DNA of 64,000 bases, from the NCBI RefSeq assembly GCF_036785885.1, contig NC_092322.1, positions 16,452,466-16,516,465 of the forward strand, in the 5' to 3' direction. A program made the translations under genes and the position numbers. Within the stretch, counting starts at the first letter, position 1; each line of letters begins with the position of its first letter. The stretch comes from Coffea arabica. Lineage: Eukaryota > Streptophyta > Magnoliopsida > Gentianales > Rubiaceae. The notes beneath the pieces were generated by a model. That model saw only the letters and a list, made by a program, of their open reading frames with translations, did not search any database and was not told the origin of the DNA. Positions 44,146-56,383 of the stretch are shown in pieces.

Positions 44146-45584
44146 TACAGGCACAAATAGATACTTTACAATTACTGAAAGGTCATTCATATCACTGCAG
44201 ATCATGCCCAATCATAACTAGCAAAAACAATGAATACCTCCCAATTCCACCTCAGTGACCAATAATACCTTGTCAAACAATTTTATGACAAACAAAAAAT
44301 GGTTACTGGTATTCAAGATACACATTCACTATTTCCATTCTATGCTGAGTATCTTCCCAGTAAATAATTCAAATTTACCACATACTGTAGGAATGAAAAT
44401 TGTGACAAAATTCTTCACAAACTGAACCAGCCACGCAGAATAGATGCTACTACAAAAATCCAATTTATAGAAAAGTTTTATCACAAACTTGTTTCCTGCA
44501 TTCAGAAACAAGATTAGTTTTTCCGTCTAAAATTGGGAATCCTCCTCTAAAGCTATTAGAAAAGATAATTAAGTTGTCCATAGGACAGTTAATGAACATG
44601 ATTTTGAACCGTTGTAAAACAGATCTCTTGCATAAAACTTCAATGCAAGACTTGTCATTCAATGCTTGTCACCGAGAAATAAAATAAATTAAATTAAAAT
44701 TAAGACTTGCTCTTAATTTTCTCACAATTCAATTTGAACTAATGTTATTTAAGATGTGGTTTGAAGTTAAAAAATCTTCCCCGATTTAAAAAATTAGTCT
44801 TGATCACTTCAGCCAATTCCTTTCATATAAAATTCATCATAACTATTTCCATATGTTTCAATACCTAATCAATACTTAAAAAGTTTTTTGGATCATACTT
44901 AAAAAGTTTGGGTTTAGTCAAATGCAGTTAAAACAAATCAATAACCATGCCTATTTATGGGACCTCAAACTGTGAATCCAAAGCAAGAAACTGGTCTAGA
45001 AAATATTTACACTTTTGAACTGGCTGCACCTTTGGCACCATTTAGGAATTAAAATAAAAAGTAACAATTTTATCTTAGAAAAAATTTTCTCAAAATTACA
45101 GAAATGCAGCTTAAAACTTCTCTAGAAATTCAAAGTCACAAATTATATTTGCATATGCCATTTCGTTTCTTATTTCCAATAAAATCAAATATTAGTTATC
45201 CAGAGCAAAATTTACAGGCAAGCTAAAGTACCAACACCCATGAAAAACGAGAAAAAAGAACCTGTACAAGTTACCACTTAAGTGATATGCCACACTGAGG
45301 TTCTCCATGGAAAGATCGACAAGAGGTCGCTCATAAGAAGTGGTACGAATCCAATTAATGGAAGCAGATTTCTTTGATCTGCTACACTTATCAATTGAAC
45401 TACCCCAAGCAAAGCGGCTTCACCACCAAACTGGAGATCTTTGAGGTGTTTCACAAAATATGACCAACAGATCTCCTCTAAGGTTCAATTGCATCAAAGA
45501 TGATAAGTGACAACAGGATCCAAATGTTAGTTTCAACAAATTAAAGTTTAGGGGTCAAAAGACACCAGGGCCAACATGTTACAA
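44146..45584. other. Proximal 3' flank of PPR copy 4
   Basis: Non-coding, duplicated at 54393-56383 and in the units of copies 1 and 2. Compared with the copy 5 flank it lacks about 650 bp (near 44875, where 'taatcaatacttaaaaag' joins segments apart at 55140 and 55630). Confidence 0.5.
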
Positions 45585-47510
45585 CTAATGTGAAGGTCCT
45601 CTTTGTCCCCCATCCATGAACTTCTTGCTATCAGGATCAGTCTTCAGCATTAACATTAGTAGAGAAGGATTGCTCTGATTTCCAGCGGATGAATCAAGCA
45701 AAATGGAAAACGTAGATGCATCCAGCAAGAATCCTTTGTGAACCATTTCTTCATAATAGACCACTGCATCATCATAATGACCTCCCTTAAGGAGTCCTTG
45801 CAGAATGACATTGTATGTAACACTATTTGCCAAGCAACCCTTCTCTTCCATTTTTCCAATGAGCTCTTTAGCTTCGATGAGCAGACCTTCTGAAAGCAGG
45901 CCAGAAATCATGGTGTTGAATGTTATGACGTTAGGGTCCAATCCTTTAAGGGAGAGATTGTTGAAAAGATCTCGAGCACTATCGAGCCTCCTGCTTTTGC
46001 ACAACCCATCAAGCATGATAGTGTACATTTTTATGTGAAGATTTGTTGCATCAGTTTCCATTTCATGGAATAACTGCAATGCTTCATCGATATGTCCAGT
46101 CTTGCATAATCCATCCAGTACCACACAGAAAGTGAGAAAATCAGGCTTCATGCCAGAAGCTTGCATCTCGTTGAAAATTTCTCGAGCACTAAGATACCTT
46201 CCGGAACTAAATAACCCCTGCAAGACAGTGGTATAAACAACAATATTAGGTTTTAAACCTTTATGCTGAATCTCTCGAAAGAGATTCATGGCTGCTTCCA
46301 TTTTCTTGGTCTTGGAATAGGCATTTATTAGAATACCATAGCCATGGAGATCAGGTGTAAGGCCGCTAGCAACCATGGTATTGAAAACTCTCCTTGCGTC
46401 ATCTATTCGCCTCTGTAAACAGTACCCATCCATTAAGGAACAGTATGTGACCAGATTGGGATTTTGACCTTGCTGGATCATGATCTGGACTACCTCTTCA
46501 GCATCTTCTATATGCCCTTCCTTACACAGTGCATCCACCACAATACTAAAAGTAATAACATTCGGAACAATTTTATAAACCTTCATCTCAGAAAAGAGCT
46601 TGTCAACGTCCTCCCATCTGCTTAAGTTGCACAGACCTTGAATCAAACAACTGTAAGTGACAACATTTGGTGGAATGCCCTTTTCAATCATCTCCTGCAA
46701 GAGGGCAAGAGCTTCAACAACCATTTTATCCTTGCACAAGCTGTCAATGATTGTACTGTACGCATGAACGTTGGGCTTACATCTTCTTCTTTTTTCCATG
46801 ACTCTTAGGCATTCAATGGCCATTTGAATGTTCCCCACCTTACAAAGCCCATCTATCACAATCAGAAACATAACTTCATTGGGCTCGCAAAGTTTTTCGA
46901 ATATTATCTTCTTAAACAATTCTTGTCCCTGGGGGACCCTATGTTCTCGAAAGAGTCCTTTGAGTAGAGTACTAAAGGTGACTACATTAGGGACAAGACC
47001 ACGCTTCATGAAAGCAGCCAACACAGTAAACCCCAAATCCACTCGACCCAAGAGGCGGTAACAATTAATCACGACATTGAGGGTGGCCTCATCAGCAGGA
47101 ATGCCCTTGACACACATATCCCTAAAAAGGGAAATAGCAGATACATAATGATTCTTCATCTTAACAATACGGTCCAGCAATTGATTGAACTGAATAACAC
47201 AAGGCAGAGGCCTCATCCGGACCATCTGCCGGTACAAGCTCAGAGCATCATCAAGACTGACGACATTATTAATATCATTCCTCAATCCCGGTTGAAATTT
47301 CAGAGCTTTTCCAGAAGAACTCTCAACTTTGCCACTAATAGCAGAATAAAAAGCTAATTGGGGTTTAGGGTTTGGGAATGCAGAGAGAAATGAAGCAAGA
47401 GTAGTACACCTAGCAGTAGCAGTGGTACCTGATGAAGCCGCTGCTGCTTCCTGAGACTGAGCAATGGAAAGAATTATGGCAGAAGAAGCTCTTCTCTGCA
47501 TCGCCATCAT
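45585..47510 (-). CDS. Restorer-of-fertility-like P-class PPR protein, copy 4
   Basis: A 641-residue intronless RFL-PPR protein. The N-terminus MMAMQRRASSAIILSIAQSQ lacks the triplet run of copies 1-3 and looks like a mitochondrial presequence. The entry block SLYRQMVRMRPLPC ends at residue 104; 14 full motifs span 105-597, and a partial fifteenth runs to the end. Code residues are ND, NN, SN, LN, SN, SN, SN, CD, GN, TD, CH, TN, NN, ND. The run of SN pairs in motifs 5-7 predicts consecutive adenines, unlike any other copy. The C-terminal third is shared with copy 2. The frame is intact. Predicted to bind a mitochondrial transcript; the target is unknown. Confidence 0.93.
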   Translation of the reverse strand: MMAMQRRASSAIILSIAQSQEAAAASSGTTATARCTTLASFLSAFPNPKPQLAFYSAISGKVESSSGKALKFQPGLRNDINNVVSLDDALSLYRQMVRMRPLPCVIQFNQLLDRIVKMKNHYVSAISLFRDMCVKGIPADEATLNVVINCYRLLGRVDLGFTVLAAFMKRGLVPNVVTFSTLLKGLFREHRVPQGQELFKKIIFEKLCEPNEVMFLIVIDGLCKVGNIQMAIECLRVMEKRRRCKPNVHAYSTIIDSLCKDKMVVEALALLQEMIEKGIPPNVVTYSCLIQGLCNLSRWEDVDKLFSEMKVYKIVPNVITFSIVVDALCKEGHIEDAEEVVQIMIQQGQNPNLVTYCSLMDGYCLQRRIDDARRVFNTMVASGLTPDLHGYGILINAYSKTKKMEAAMNLFREIQHKGLKPNIVVYTTVLQGLFSSGRYLSAREIFNEMQASGMKPDFLTFCVVLDGLCKTGHIDEALQLFHEMETDATNLHIKMYTIMLDGLCKSRRLDSARDLFNNLSLKGLDPNVITFNTMISGLLSEGLLIEAKELIGKMEEKGCLANSVTYNVILQGLLKGGHYDDAVVYYEEMVHKGFLLDASTFSILLDSSAGNQSNPSLLMLMLKTDPDSKKFMDGGQRGPSH

Positions 47511-48889
47511 CTTCTGCTTCTACATCTCAAATGTGAATGAATGAATACGCGGTTTATCAGAGCTTAATTACTGAAATTTGAATTAATTACTTGAAGAGTT
47601 TTGCAATGGCTTAATTTTCCATGCGAAATCTAGTGGAGTAATTGACTATTTGACCGGTGTCTTCGCTTCCGACTATATTCTAGTGGTTAATTGTTGATTG
47701 CGGAAAGGTTAGGTTGGGTGATTAAGTTAAAAAAAAATTGCAAATGAGAGATTTTGGGTTCAAAATACTTTTACTTATTAAAAAATGTAGAAGTTTTACG
47801 AGCCAACTTAATCGAGATTTGAGAAAGTAATGCTTACAAAATATATTTTGTTGTTGGAATTGAATATGTCTGTGGTGGAGGATTTTTAAGTAGTACATCT
47901 TTACCACACGTGGACCCAAGTGAGTAATCATTATAATTGCAATTTCATTTAAACAAACCAAATGTTGATTTTTTTAAAGGATATAAGGTTGTTAATGGAG
48001 AGAAAGTATTACAAAATTTTCGTTGAGGACAAAAAGCAAACTTAAAGCATTTTTTTTGGTTGATTGTAACACGAAATAAGCAAAATCCAAATACCCAGTT
48101 GATCCCATCGATTATTTTCAATAAAATGTGTCACCTAATAAAAAAAAAAAAGAATTTTGTTAGTTGCATATTGTACAATTTACATACATACAAACATATC
48201 CACACATACTTGAGTCCTGACTTAAATTGTTGAACCAAAATTGCTTTGCATCATTAGATATAAAACTTACATGTTTAAGAGAAAAGAAAAAAAAAAAAAA
48301 AAAGAGTATGTGGTTTTCCATTTTTTTATTGTATATAGTTTCTAAGTCGAAAAAGACAAATATAACATCCAAATCCTTGGTTACATGACTTACATCCCTC
48401 TCTTTGTCTATCTATTTTTTTTTTCACATTCAAAAGCAAATTAACGGTAGGCAGCCAAAAGTATTTAACCCCATGCAAATCAATAATGATGCTTAGCAAA
48501 GTTGGCCATAAAATCTCTACTGTAATAAACTCTCTACGAGCTATGGTGTTTTAAAAAAAGTGTAACTAAATGTTTTTTTTTGTTACCTATTAATTGTAGC
48601 TCACATGTTCAATTATCACGTTAAATTAACCACCACACTTACTAGACTTCCTTGTCCTCCCAACATCATATTGTTCTCATTTTCTATTTTATAATTAAAA
48701 GCATAAAAATGTTTTAGTTGACACACTTAATAAATCATATGCCTTTTTTGTCCTAGTTTGATATCATTCTTTATCTTATATCACATGCACACTGTTAAGA
48801 AAATAAAACAAGACAATAGACTAATGCAGAAACTTCACTAATAAATTTCACAAAGATAGGAGATTTGTTGAAGATTCTTGAGGCGTATA
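47511..48889. other. 5' flank of PPR copy 4
   Basis: Holds the presumed promoter. The palindrome of copies 1-3 is absent. From about 47800 the sequence matches 59405 onward in unit E. Poly-A run at 48285-48303. No gene is seen. Confidence 0.45.
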
Positions 48890-49379
48890 TAGGGATGTAA
48901 TTGAGTCAACTCGAGCTCGACTCGACATGTAAAAAATATACTCGAACTTGAGTGAATAGTATCATTAGAAGTCGAATTTGAGCTCGATGATTGCTCACAG
49001 AACTCGATCTCGACTCGCATTGGCTCGAGTCAATGCGAGCCTTATCAGGCTCGAGTTCAAAAATTTCATTTTTTTGACAGCCCTTTAAAAAATTTCATAC
49101 AACTAGAAACATTTCGTAAATTCAACAACTTTTTTTGGCATAAAGATAATTTCACAATAATAATATATTAACGAATTAAAATTAAAAAGCTCGATAAGGT
49201 TCGACGAACCTTCGAGCATTGTATCTGGATACTTGAATTCGACTTGCTCGGCTTATTGAGCTGCTAGAACTCGACTCGAACTTAATCAACCCGAGTCCGA
49301 GTCAAGTTTTTGACCGAGATGCTCGCGAGTAGCTTTGTTCGATTACAGTCGCGAGCAGTTCGGTTCAATTATAGCCCTA
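48890..49379. mobile_element. Non-autonomous hAT-like element with paralogous empty site
   Basis: 490 bp with inverted ends TAGGGATGTAATTGAG and the complement of TAGGGCTATAATTGAA. Flanks GGCGTATA (48882-48889) and GGCATGTA (49380-49387) each differ by one base from GGCATATA, the sequence at the uninterrupted paralogous site near 60507. The interior is packed with 'actcgagctcgactcg'-type words and is non-coding. Confidence 0.92.
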
Positions 49380-51460
49380 GGCATGTACAAACACTATCCT
49401 TAAGATGTTTATTGCCCCATTATACTTAGTAGTTTGTTTCTGAGTTAAAGCAATATATCTCTAGGATACAACAAAAATGAAGAACTTTTGACAGTAAAAC
49501 CAAAAGGTCTTTTACTAAGAAAGAATCAAAATAACTAAAGTTAGTTTGTTTTTACTAAAAGTTTGTCATTTATATAGGAAAGACAATCCAAAAGATATCA
49601 AAATTTAAAAGCCACAATTTCCTTACTTCAATTATCATCGAGAGGCTGCTTTAGTTTTCTTTATGGGCAAAAATACCAAAACCATTTTAACGATCATAGA
49701 GGTTGTAATTAGTATCCTTCAATGAAAACAAAAATGCCAAAACCATTTCATCACTATAATAGTCATCAAGAGGCTACATTAAGTTTTGTTTTTGTCCAAT
49801 ATTATGAATTTAACAAACTTTATTTTCATTTCAATTCACAAACTATTCCAACAATCCCCCACTTAGTTTGTGAATGACATAAATAAACTAACATACATAA
49901 ACACCATGCATAAAGATAAGTATCGTTAGATTTAAACTTTTCTTCTAGTGTTAGTATATCATTTTGAACTAATCAAATCATGGTTGTTTTTAAAATATTA
50001 AACCAAGATTTATAAATTAGCCTAGAAATACCACACACATGGCATATAAATATTTGATCAATTCACAAAAATTTAGCACTATTAACGCCCATGCGCTCCA
50101 TCACAGTTTCATAATCATTTACAAAAGTAAATCATACCTTTGTTGGAAATAGCACCACTTCTATGATCATATAGGTGAATACACTTTCAAACTTTATGTA
50201 AGAAAGTACTTCGAAAGCAATTACATTTCAATAAGAATATAACTGATCATCTATTCAACCTCCCATTTTACATACTAAAGGGGTAAATATGTATACAAAG
50301 TACTAGTATTCACAATCATAAGGTGAACAAATTTATATGTGGAGTTTTTTCAAGCGAATTTTAAAGCGCTGCTGCTTTTCATTTTGAGGTAATGCATTCG
50401 GCTTACATGGTGACGTTTTTCAACTATCTTTTTATATTTCCAATTACATATTTATCTCATATGCATTTGATTATAAAAAATACTACAACAATTATTTCAA
50501 ATAATACTATATTTAAACACATTTTTCAAGCCTATGATTAGGCTAGGAAATATAGACAACTAGCATGACGATTATATCAATGGTTTTAAAGGGCAAATAT
50601 TTTCATGAATAATAAGAAGTGGTGGTAAATGCACACCATATGAATAATGATTTTCATGAACAATAAGAAGTGGTGATAAATGCACACCATATGGATAATA
50701 CTCCCATAAGTTTGAGTAAGGGGTCCATGGATGAAGATAGCAAGTTAGATTTCAAATAGTAACTAAATCTTTAATTTTTTATTGGTACAAAAAAAATTGA
50801 AGCAAAATAGCTATTAAATGCTGACTTTGATTTACTAGAAATATCGACCTATTCTATTCTTTTAGTTCGGTGGAAACAAAATCTCAACTAACTTTAAACA
50901 AGATTAAGTACTAATAGCCCACGTACTAATAAATTAACTAATAAAAGATAGGGAAAGAAAAGAAATTTGTTAAATTACATCATTAAAATGAGTTGGAGCA
51001 CTCAATTCATCAATTTAGAACTCATTTTCATTCTTTATGACCACTATTCCCGAACAAAATAACCTATAATAGTCTATTGCTAAATTTTTGCACATAGTTT
51101 GATAAATTCTCTCTTTTTTAGAATTTTTGATTGATTAGTTACTCGTGTACCATCACGCAACTTATTTTTTTGTTCAATGTTAACCCCTATTTGCTCCTTT
51201 ATTAAAAAAAATGAATTTAATAAATACGTGATTGCACATGATTGATTCCCTTAGTAATTGTGAATATCCTTCAATTGTTCTAAATCTACTTCAAATTAGA
51301 AACATTAAGGCTCATATTTGTTTTTGATGAAACCATAGGGACTAAAAAAGAAGCCACACTTAATGCCAAATATTATAGATTAGATTTGCTTTCGTTGAAA
51401 CGTTAGGGATTAAAATCGCATAGGTACCAAATATTGGGAACCAAAACTGCATATCTCCTT
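49380..51460. other. Distal 5' flank of unit D and intergenic DNA
   Basis: To about 50500 this duplicates 60515-61645. Beyond that it is AT-rich and unique in the window, apart from a short direct repeat near 50605 and 50650 ('aagaagtggtgataaatgca'-type). No gene is seen. Confidence 0.45.
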
Positions 51461-51617
51461 TTTTTTTCTACTTTTTTTTTTTTTTGGGTGTCCCGCAGGG
51501 AGTGGATCCCGCAGACTATTCCCCACCCTCCACAACTTGCTGGCAGCAAGGTTCGAATTAGGGACCTAAGGCTCCATCTTCAGCAACCTCAACCGCCAGA
51601 CCAAGCCCCGGAGGGCT
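51461..51617 (-). mobile_element. SINE with a 19-bp target duplication
   Basis: Reading the minus strand, the insert starts GAGCCCTCCGGGGCTTGG, has a pol III A-box-like region (CTTGGTCTGGCGGTTGAGG) and a B-box-like region (AATTCGAACCTTG), and ends in an A-rich tail. It is flanked by perfect copies of CAAAACTGCATATCTCCTT at 51442-51460 and 51618-51636. This is diagnostic of target-primed retroposition. The family was not identified. Confidence 0.9.
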
Positions 51618-51636
51618 CAAAACTGCATATCTCCTT

Positions 51637-54159
51637 GTTGCACTATGTACACTTATAATTTTTAAGGTGATTGCAAATAAACATCATTGGTTCATTTTTA
51701 TGTACACAAAGTCTAAAATTCTTCTTTTGATTTCAAATAATACTTCATTTCATAATGTATGTTTTTGCGGTTTAAAGTAGGGAATAACTAATCACTTGTC
51801 AGAGTTAGGAGACAATATAAAGAGACAAAGTGGAATTTCTCCTACTTTATCTAATAAGAAATGTTATTTACTAGGCTCAAACTCAATTAAGGCCTGACTT
51901 GTTCACATGTATAATTATATATATATAATATACATATAATTGCATATTAAATGATATATATATAATTATATATATTTTAACATTAAAAAATGAATACTTT
52001 ATTTACAAATTCATTATAATTCATAAATATTAATATATTATATATAATTATGTAGTTAATAATAAGTTTGGACTGAACCCGATATAAGCCCAAAATTCAT
52101 ATTAAATAATGAGTTGAAATGCCCGAAAGCCCAATTTATATTTTAAAGCTTGGGCAAGTCATAGTCCAGTTCATGGAGCTGGACTGACTTTCCTGAACCT
52201 ATTAACAAGAACTCCCTTGATCACTTGACCAACGTTAATAATCTTAAATACATGTATTGACTACCTTGTTAATGAGAAAAAAAAAAAATAGAGCAAAAGT
52301 TCAAACTATATGTGGCAAGGAAAAATTAGAAGGTGAGTTTTTTAAGATATAATGGAGCTTATACTCATTGGTTGAGTCACACCTATAATTCAGAAATTTC
52401 TTAAGCCTTAAATTTATTCTGAATTATTCCTTATTTTTTAGTTGGAATTCGATTATGGATAAAAGAACTTCCTATGTAATACTATTCCATTTTTTTATGA
52501 GGAATCGGTATCTAATGCATTCACCGATTTCAGTATAAAATGAAGGAAATGAATAGTTGAATGGTCGATTCCCTTTTTTTTTTTTTTTTTTGGCCGTCTT
52601 AATTTTCGCCTCTCCGAGGCCGAGGAGAAAGGAGGCTTAGCAGGTAGAGGGGTGTGCCATGAGAGACCCAACCCCAAAAAGACTAAAAGAAAATCGTGTA
52701 CAGGTTGCAAGTTTGATTCACCAAGGATGAGGGTGAGTATCACTTTTGATCCTCTTGAGGGAGGGAGGGAGATGATGGCTTCTTTGATTTGTGATTCTTT
52801 AAAAGTCACGTTGAGACCTTTTAGATTCACCAAATTGGTTAAGGCACGAAAAATAACAAATTAAAGCCTTGCTTAACAACTTAATAAAACAAACAAAAGA
52901 AAAAAAAAATCATACTTTATTTGAGCTTTAAAAAAAAATCATACTTGATGCCTGCATGTTTCCTGCGCCTTGTCAATTGAAGATACTCTGCCATCTTGGA
53001 AAGTTGAGAATTCAGAAATATGTGAACTGCCTCCAAAAATAGTTAAACAGATCTAGTTGCCAGAATGCCAAACATTCTTAGTATACAGGTAGTCAAATTG
53101 TTATTCAATCCTCTAAAGAAGAAAAGAAGCAATAGCTCCTGCAAATATGAGGAAAAACTCAGGGGTTTCAAGGACAACCAGACAATCACCTTTAGATTGA
53201 AACTCAAACCCTCCAAGCCATTCCCAAGAGAAACCAGTGAACTTCATGACACATTTATGACCCTTGCCTCCTTTAAACATAAGAAAATAAAGAAAATAAA
53301 ATAAACCACCGAAATGCATCAAGATTGCAATTCTAGAACTCTTCTCATTAAAAGGGGGACACCCAAACTTGCAGGATGAATATCATTCATCACAATAACA
53401 CACAACTCTATGCCTTTCCATGGTCAAGGACAAACCATAACTGACAGCAATACAAAAAGGGAAGGATCAAGCAGCATTGCGTAATATAAACAATAGACAT
53501 GCAAATGTCCTGGACAAGTGATCATTCAGTAAATTAGTTTTAACTAGTGGACGCATATTTACGAGCAGAAATGCCGAAGTTCTTCAAAAAAGCATTGCAA
53601 TTCCATTCCAGCTCAGATTTAGATGAACATGATCCAACAACCAACGAAATACGATCCAATTCACAAATGCCTTGGACCGGTATCTCAGGACAAATGTCTT
53701 TCAACTTAAAGCAGGCTTTGGATTGGATGTTAGACCAAAGTTCATCTAGGTTGGGGTTTCCTTCAGATGCAACTTGGTGGGTGCCATGAAGGCTCTATCT
53801 TGTGTAGACAAAATTGCAGCAGCCCCACTAGATATAAGCATCTACTAAAGTAAGACAACCGACTCAAACACTACAAGAAATTTTCCAATTTAATTAGAAA
53901 TGGAACTAGAGGCAACCAACTCAATAACCAAGACCTACTAACCGACTAACGAAGTAACGAAGTCTGCCAAAGACAAAGATTAGTTTGCAAATTGCAATCA
54001 CTCAAGATTACTGATAACACTTGGACAACATCGTAAACTTTGACAAAAAAGCTAAATAAAGAGATCAATTAAGCTAGTTCAAATATTCCAACACCACTAA
54101 TCAAGGTATTTACCCATTTCATTAATGCACCGATAAGACCACAGCAGGAACATACAATT
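51637..54159. other. Intergenic, then distal 3' flank of PPR copy 5
   Basis: 51900-52050 is nearly pure A/T with TATA runs. A T-tract at 52570-52591 precedes a GC-richer stretch that could be another retroposon but shows no clear ends. From about 53025 the DNA duplicates 42735 onward; the shared conserved block is at about 53565-53770. No gene is seen. Confidence 0.45.
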
Positions 54160-54392
54160 ATTCAGGGGCAATGTGCCCCATAGTTCCCTGGACTCGACTT
54201 GCAATCTGGTAATTTTGTATCCACCGAAGAAAGCTTCCAAGTTTCATCCAGATGGATGTTTCCGGGCTTTAAATCAGGGTGAACAATTTTACCATTGCAA
54301 TGCTCATGCAGGTACTCCAGGCCATGTGCTGTATCAAAAGAAATTCTTTTCTAGTACGCCAGTCCAGGCCTTTTTCTCCAGGTTTGAGGTCT
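54160..54392 (-). pseudogene. Receptor-like kinase relic in the 3' flank of copy 5
   Basis: Duplicate of the relic at 43905-44145. Here the DW.TRK segment is intact (GLDWRTRK) but is followed by a frameshift before [17 protein letters not shown]. The catalytic loop again has HPD for HRD, and the APE region is in a third frame. The two relics share their main lesions, so decay began before the unit duplicated. Confidence 0.78.
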
Positions 54393-56383
54393 ATCACAGG
54401 CGCAAATAGATACTTTACAATTACTGAAAGGTCATTCATATCACTCCAGATCATGCCCAATCATTACTAGCAAAAACAACAAATATCTCTCAATTCCACC
54501 TCAGTGACCAATAATACCTTGTCAAACAATTTTATGACAAACAAATAATGGTTACTGGTATTCAAGATACACATTCACTATTTCCATTCTATGCTGAGTA
54601 TCTTTCCAGCAAATAATTCAAATTTACTGCATACCGTAAGAATGAATATTGTAACAAAATTCTTCACAAACTGAACCAGCCACACAGAATAGATGCTACT
54701 ACAAAAATCCCATTTACAGAAAACTTTTATCACAAACTTCTTTCCTGCATTCAGAAACAAAGATTAGTTTTTGCGTCTAACAATTTGGATGTTGCTGCAC
54801 AAAATTGGGAATCCTCCTCTAAAGCCATTAGAAAAGATAATTAAGTTGTCCACAGGACAGTTACTGAACATGAATTGAACCGTTGTAAAACAGATCTCTT
54901 ACATAAAACTTCAACGCAAGACTTGTCATTCAATGTTTGTCACTGAGAAATAAAATAAAATAAATTAAAATTAAGACTTGCTCTTAATTTTCTCACAATT
55001 CAATTTGAACAAACGTTATCTAAGACGTAGTTTGAAGTTAAAAAATTTTCCCTGATTTAAAAAATTAGTCTTGATCACTTCAGCCAATTCCTTTCACATA
55101 ATATTCATCATAACTATTTCCATATGTTTCAATACCTAATAAATTGTCTCTATCAAGTCTGAGCTGACGTCAAATCTTCACACTCTGCAATACAAATTCC
55201 ACTCCTCCCCCGTTCCACCAAAAATGAACAAGAATTTAAAATCCAAAATTGATAGATATGGAACTTGCTAGACTAGAAAAAGTATCTTAGTACCATTCTG
55301 ATGTGCCAGTAAGACTTTTTTCTTTTTCTTAGTTTTATTGCAGATGGTGACCCCATAGCAGCTGTGCAATAAAAACCTATTCTTTAGTTATTATTGCAAC
55401 TCAGGAAAAACCAACTATTAATATTAAAGAATCCAATAATCAAGCCTATTGTCAATAAACAACTAAACAACACATGGATTTGTTTAAAAAAAAGGACGGA
55501 GAGTTTCTTGGATGAACTATTCAAGGTTACTGCAAAAGAACGATATTTTTGCTACACTTCTACTGAATGTTTGTATAATTTAGTACAGCAATGACAATTA
55601 ACGGGAAGTGATCAGAACACTTTTTTTGGATCATACTTAAAAAGTTTGGGTTTACTCAAATGCAGTTAAAACAAATCAATAACTTAAAAGTTTGGGTTTA
55701 CTCAAACGCAATTAAAACAAATCAATAACCATGCCTATTTATGGGACCTCAAACTGTGAATCCAAAGCAAGAAACTGGTCTAGAAAGTTTTTACACTTTC
55801 GAACTGGCTGCACTTTTGGCACCATTTAGGAATTAAAATAAAAGTAACAATTTTATCTTTGAAAAAGTTTTCTCAAAATTACAGAAATGCAGCTTAAAAC
55901 TTCTCTAGAAATTCAAAGTCACAAACTATATTTGCATATGCCATTTCATTTCTTATTTCCAATAAAATCAAATATTAGTTATCCGAAGCAAAATTGACAG
56001 GCAAGGTAAATTACGGACACACATGAATAATGAACAAAATGAACCTGTACAAGTTACCATTTAAGTGATATGCCACACTGAGGTTCTCCATGGAAAGATC
56101 AACAAGAAGTCTCTTAGAAGAAGTGGTACAAGTCCAATTAACAGCAGCAGATTTCTTTGATCTGCCACACTTGTCAATTGAACTTCCCTAAGCAATGCGG
56201 CTTCTCCACCAAACTAAAGACCTTGGAGGTGATTCACAAAATATGACCAAGAGATCTCCTCTAAGGCTCAGTTGCATCAAAGATGATAAGTGACAACAGG
56301 ATACAATTCGAACCTAAATAATGTTAGTTCCAGCAAATTAAAGTTCAAAGGCCAAAATAAATGGCAGGACTAACATGTTGCAA
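54393..56383. other. Proximal 3' flank of PPR copy 5
   Basis: Non-coding; duplicated in the other units. A 48-bp stretch is repeated in tandem around 55633-55720 ('acttaaaaagtttgggttta' and its variant). Confidence 0.5.

Larger units (their letters stand above)
42735..50500. repeat. Segmental duplication unit D (PPR copy 4 with flanks)
   Basis: Repeats as unit E at about 53025-61645, a 10.8-kb spacing at the PPR starts. Private differences include the hAT-like element at 48890 in unit D, about 1 kb of extra DNA upstream of copy 5 (58400-59380), and fusion of the unit E right edge to PPR relic 6. Confidence 0.75.

Noticed and set aside
51900..52050. TATA-rich stretch considered as an origin or matrix attachment region
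   Set aside because: It is plain A/T low-complexity sequence; nothing specific supports a function.
52566..52700. T-tract followed by GC-richer sequence, considered as a second minus-strand SINE
   Set aside because: No flanking duplication and no well-placed pol III boxes were found.
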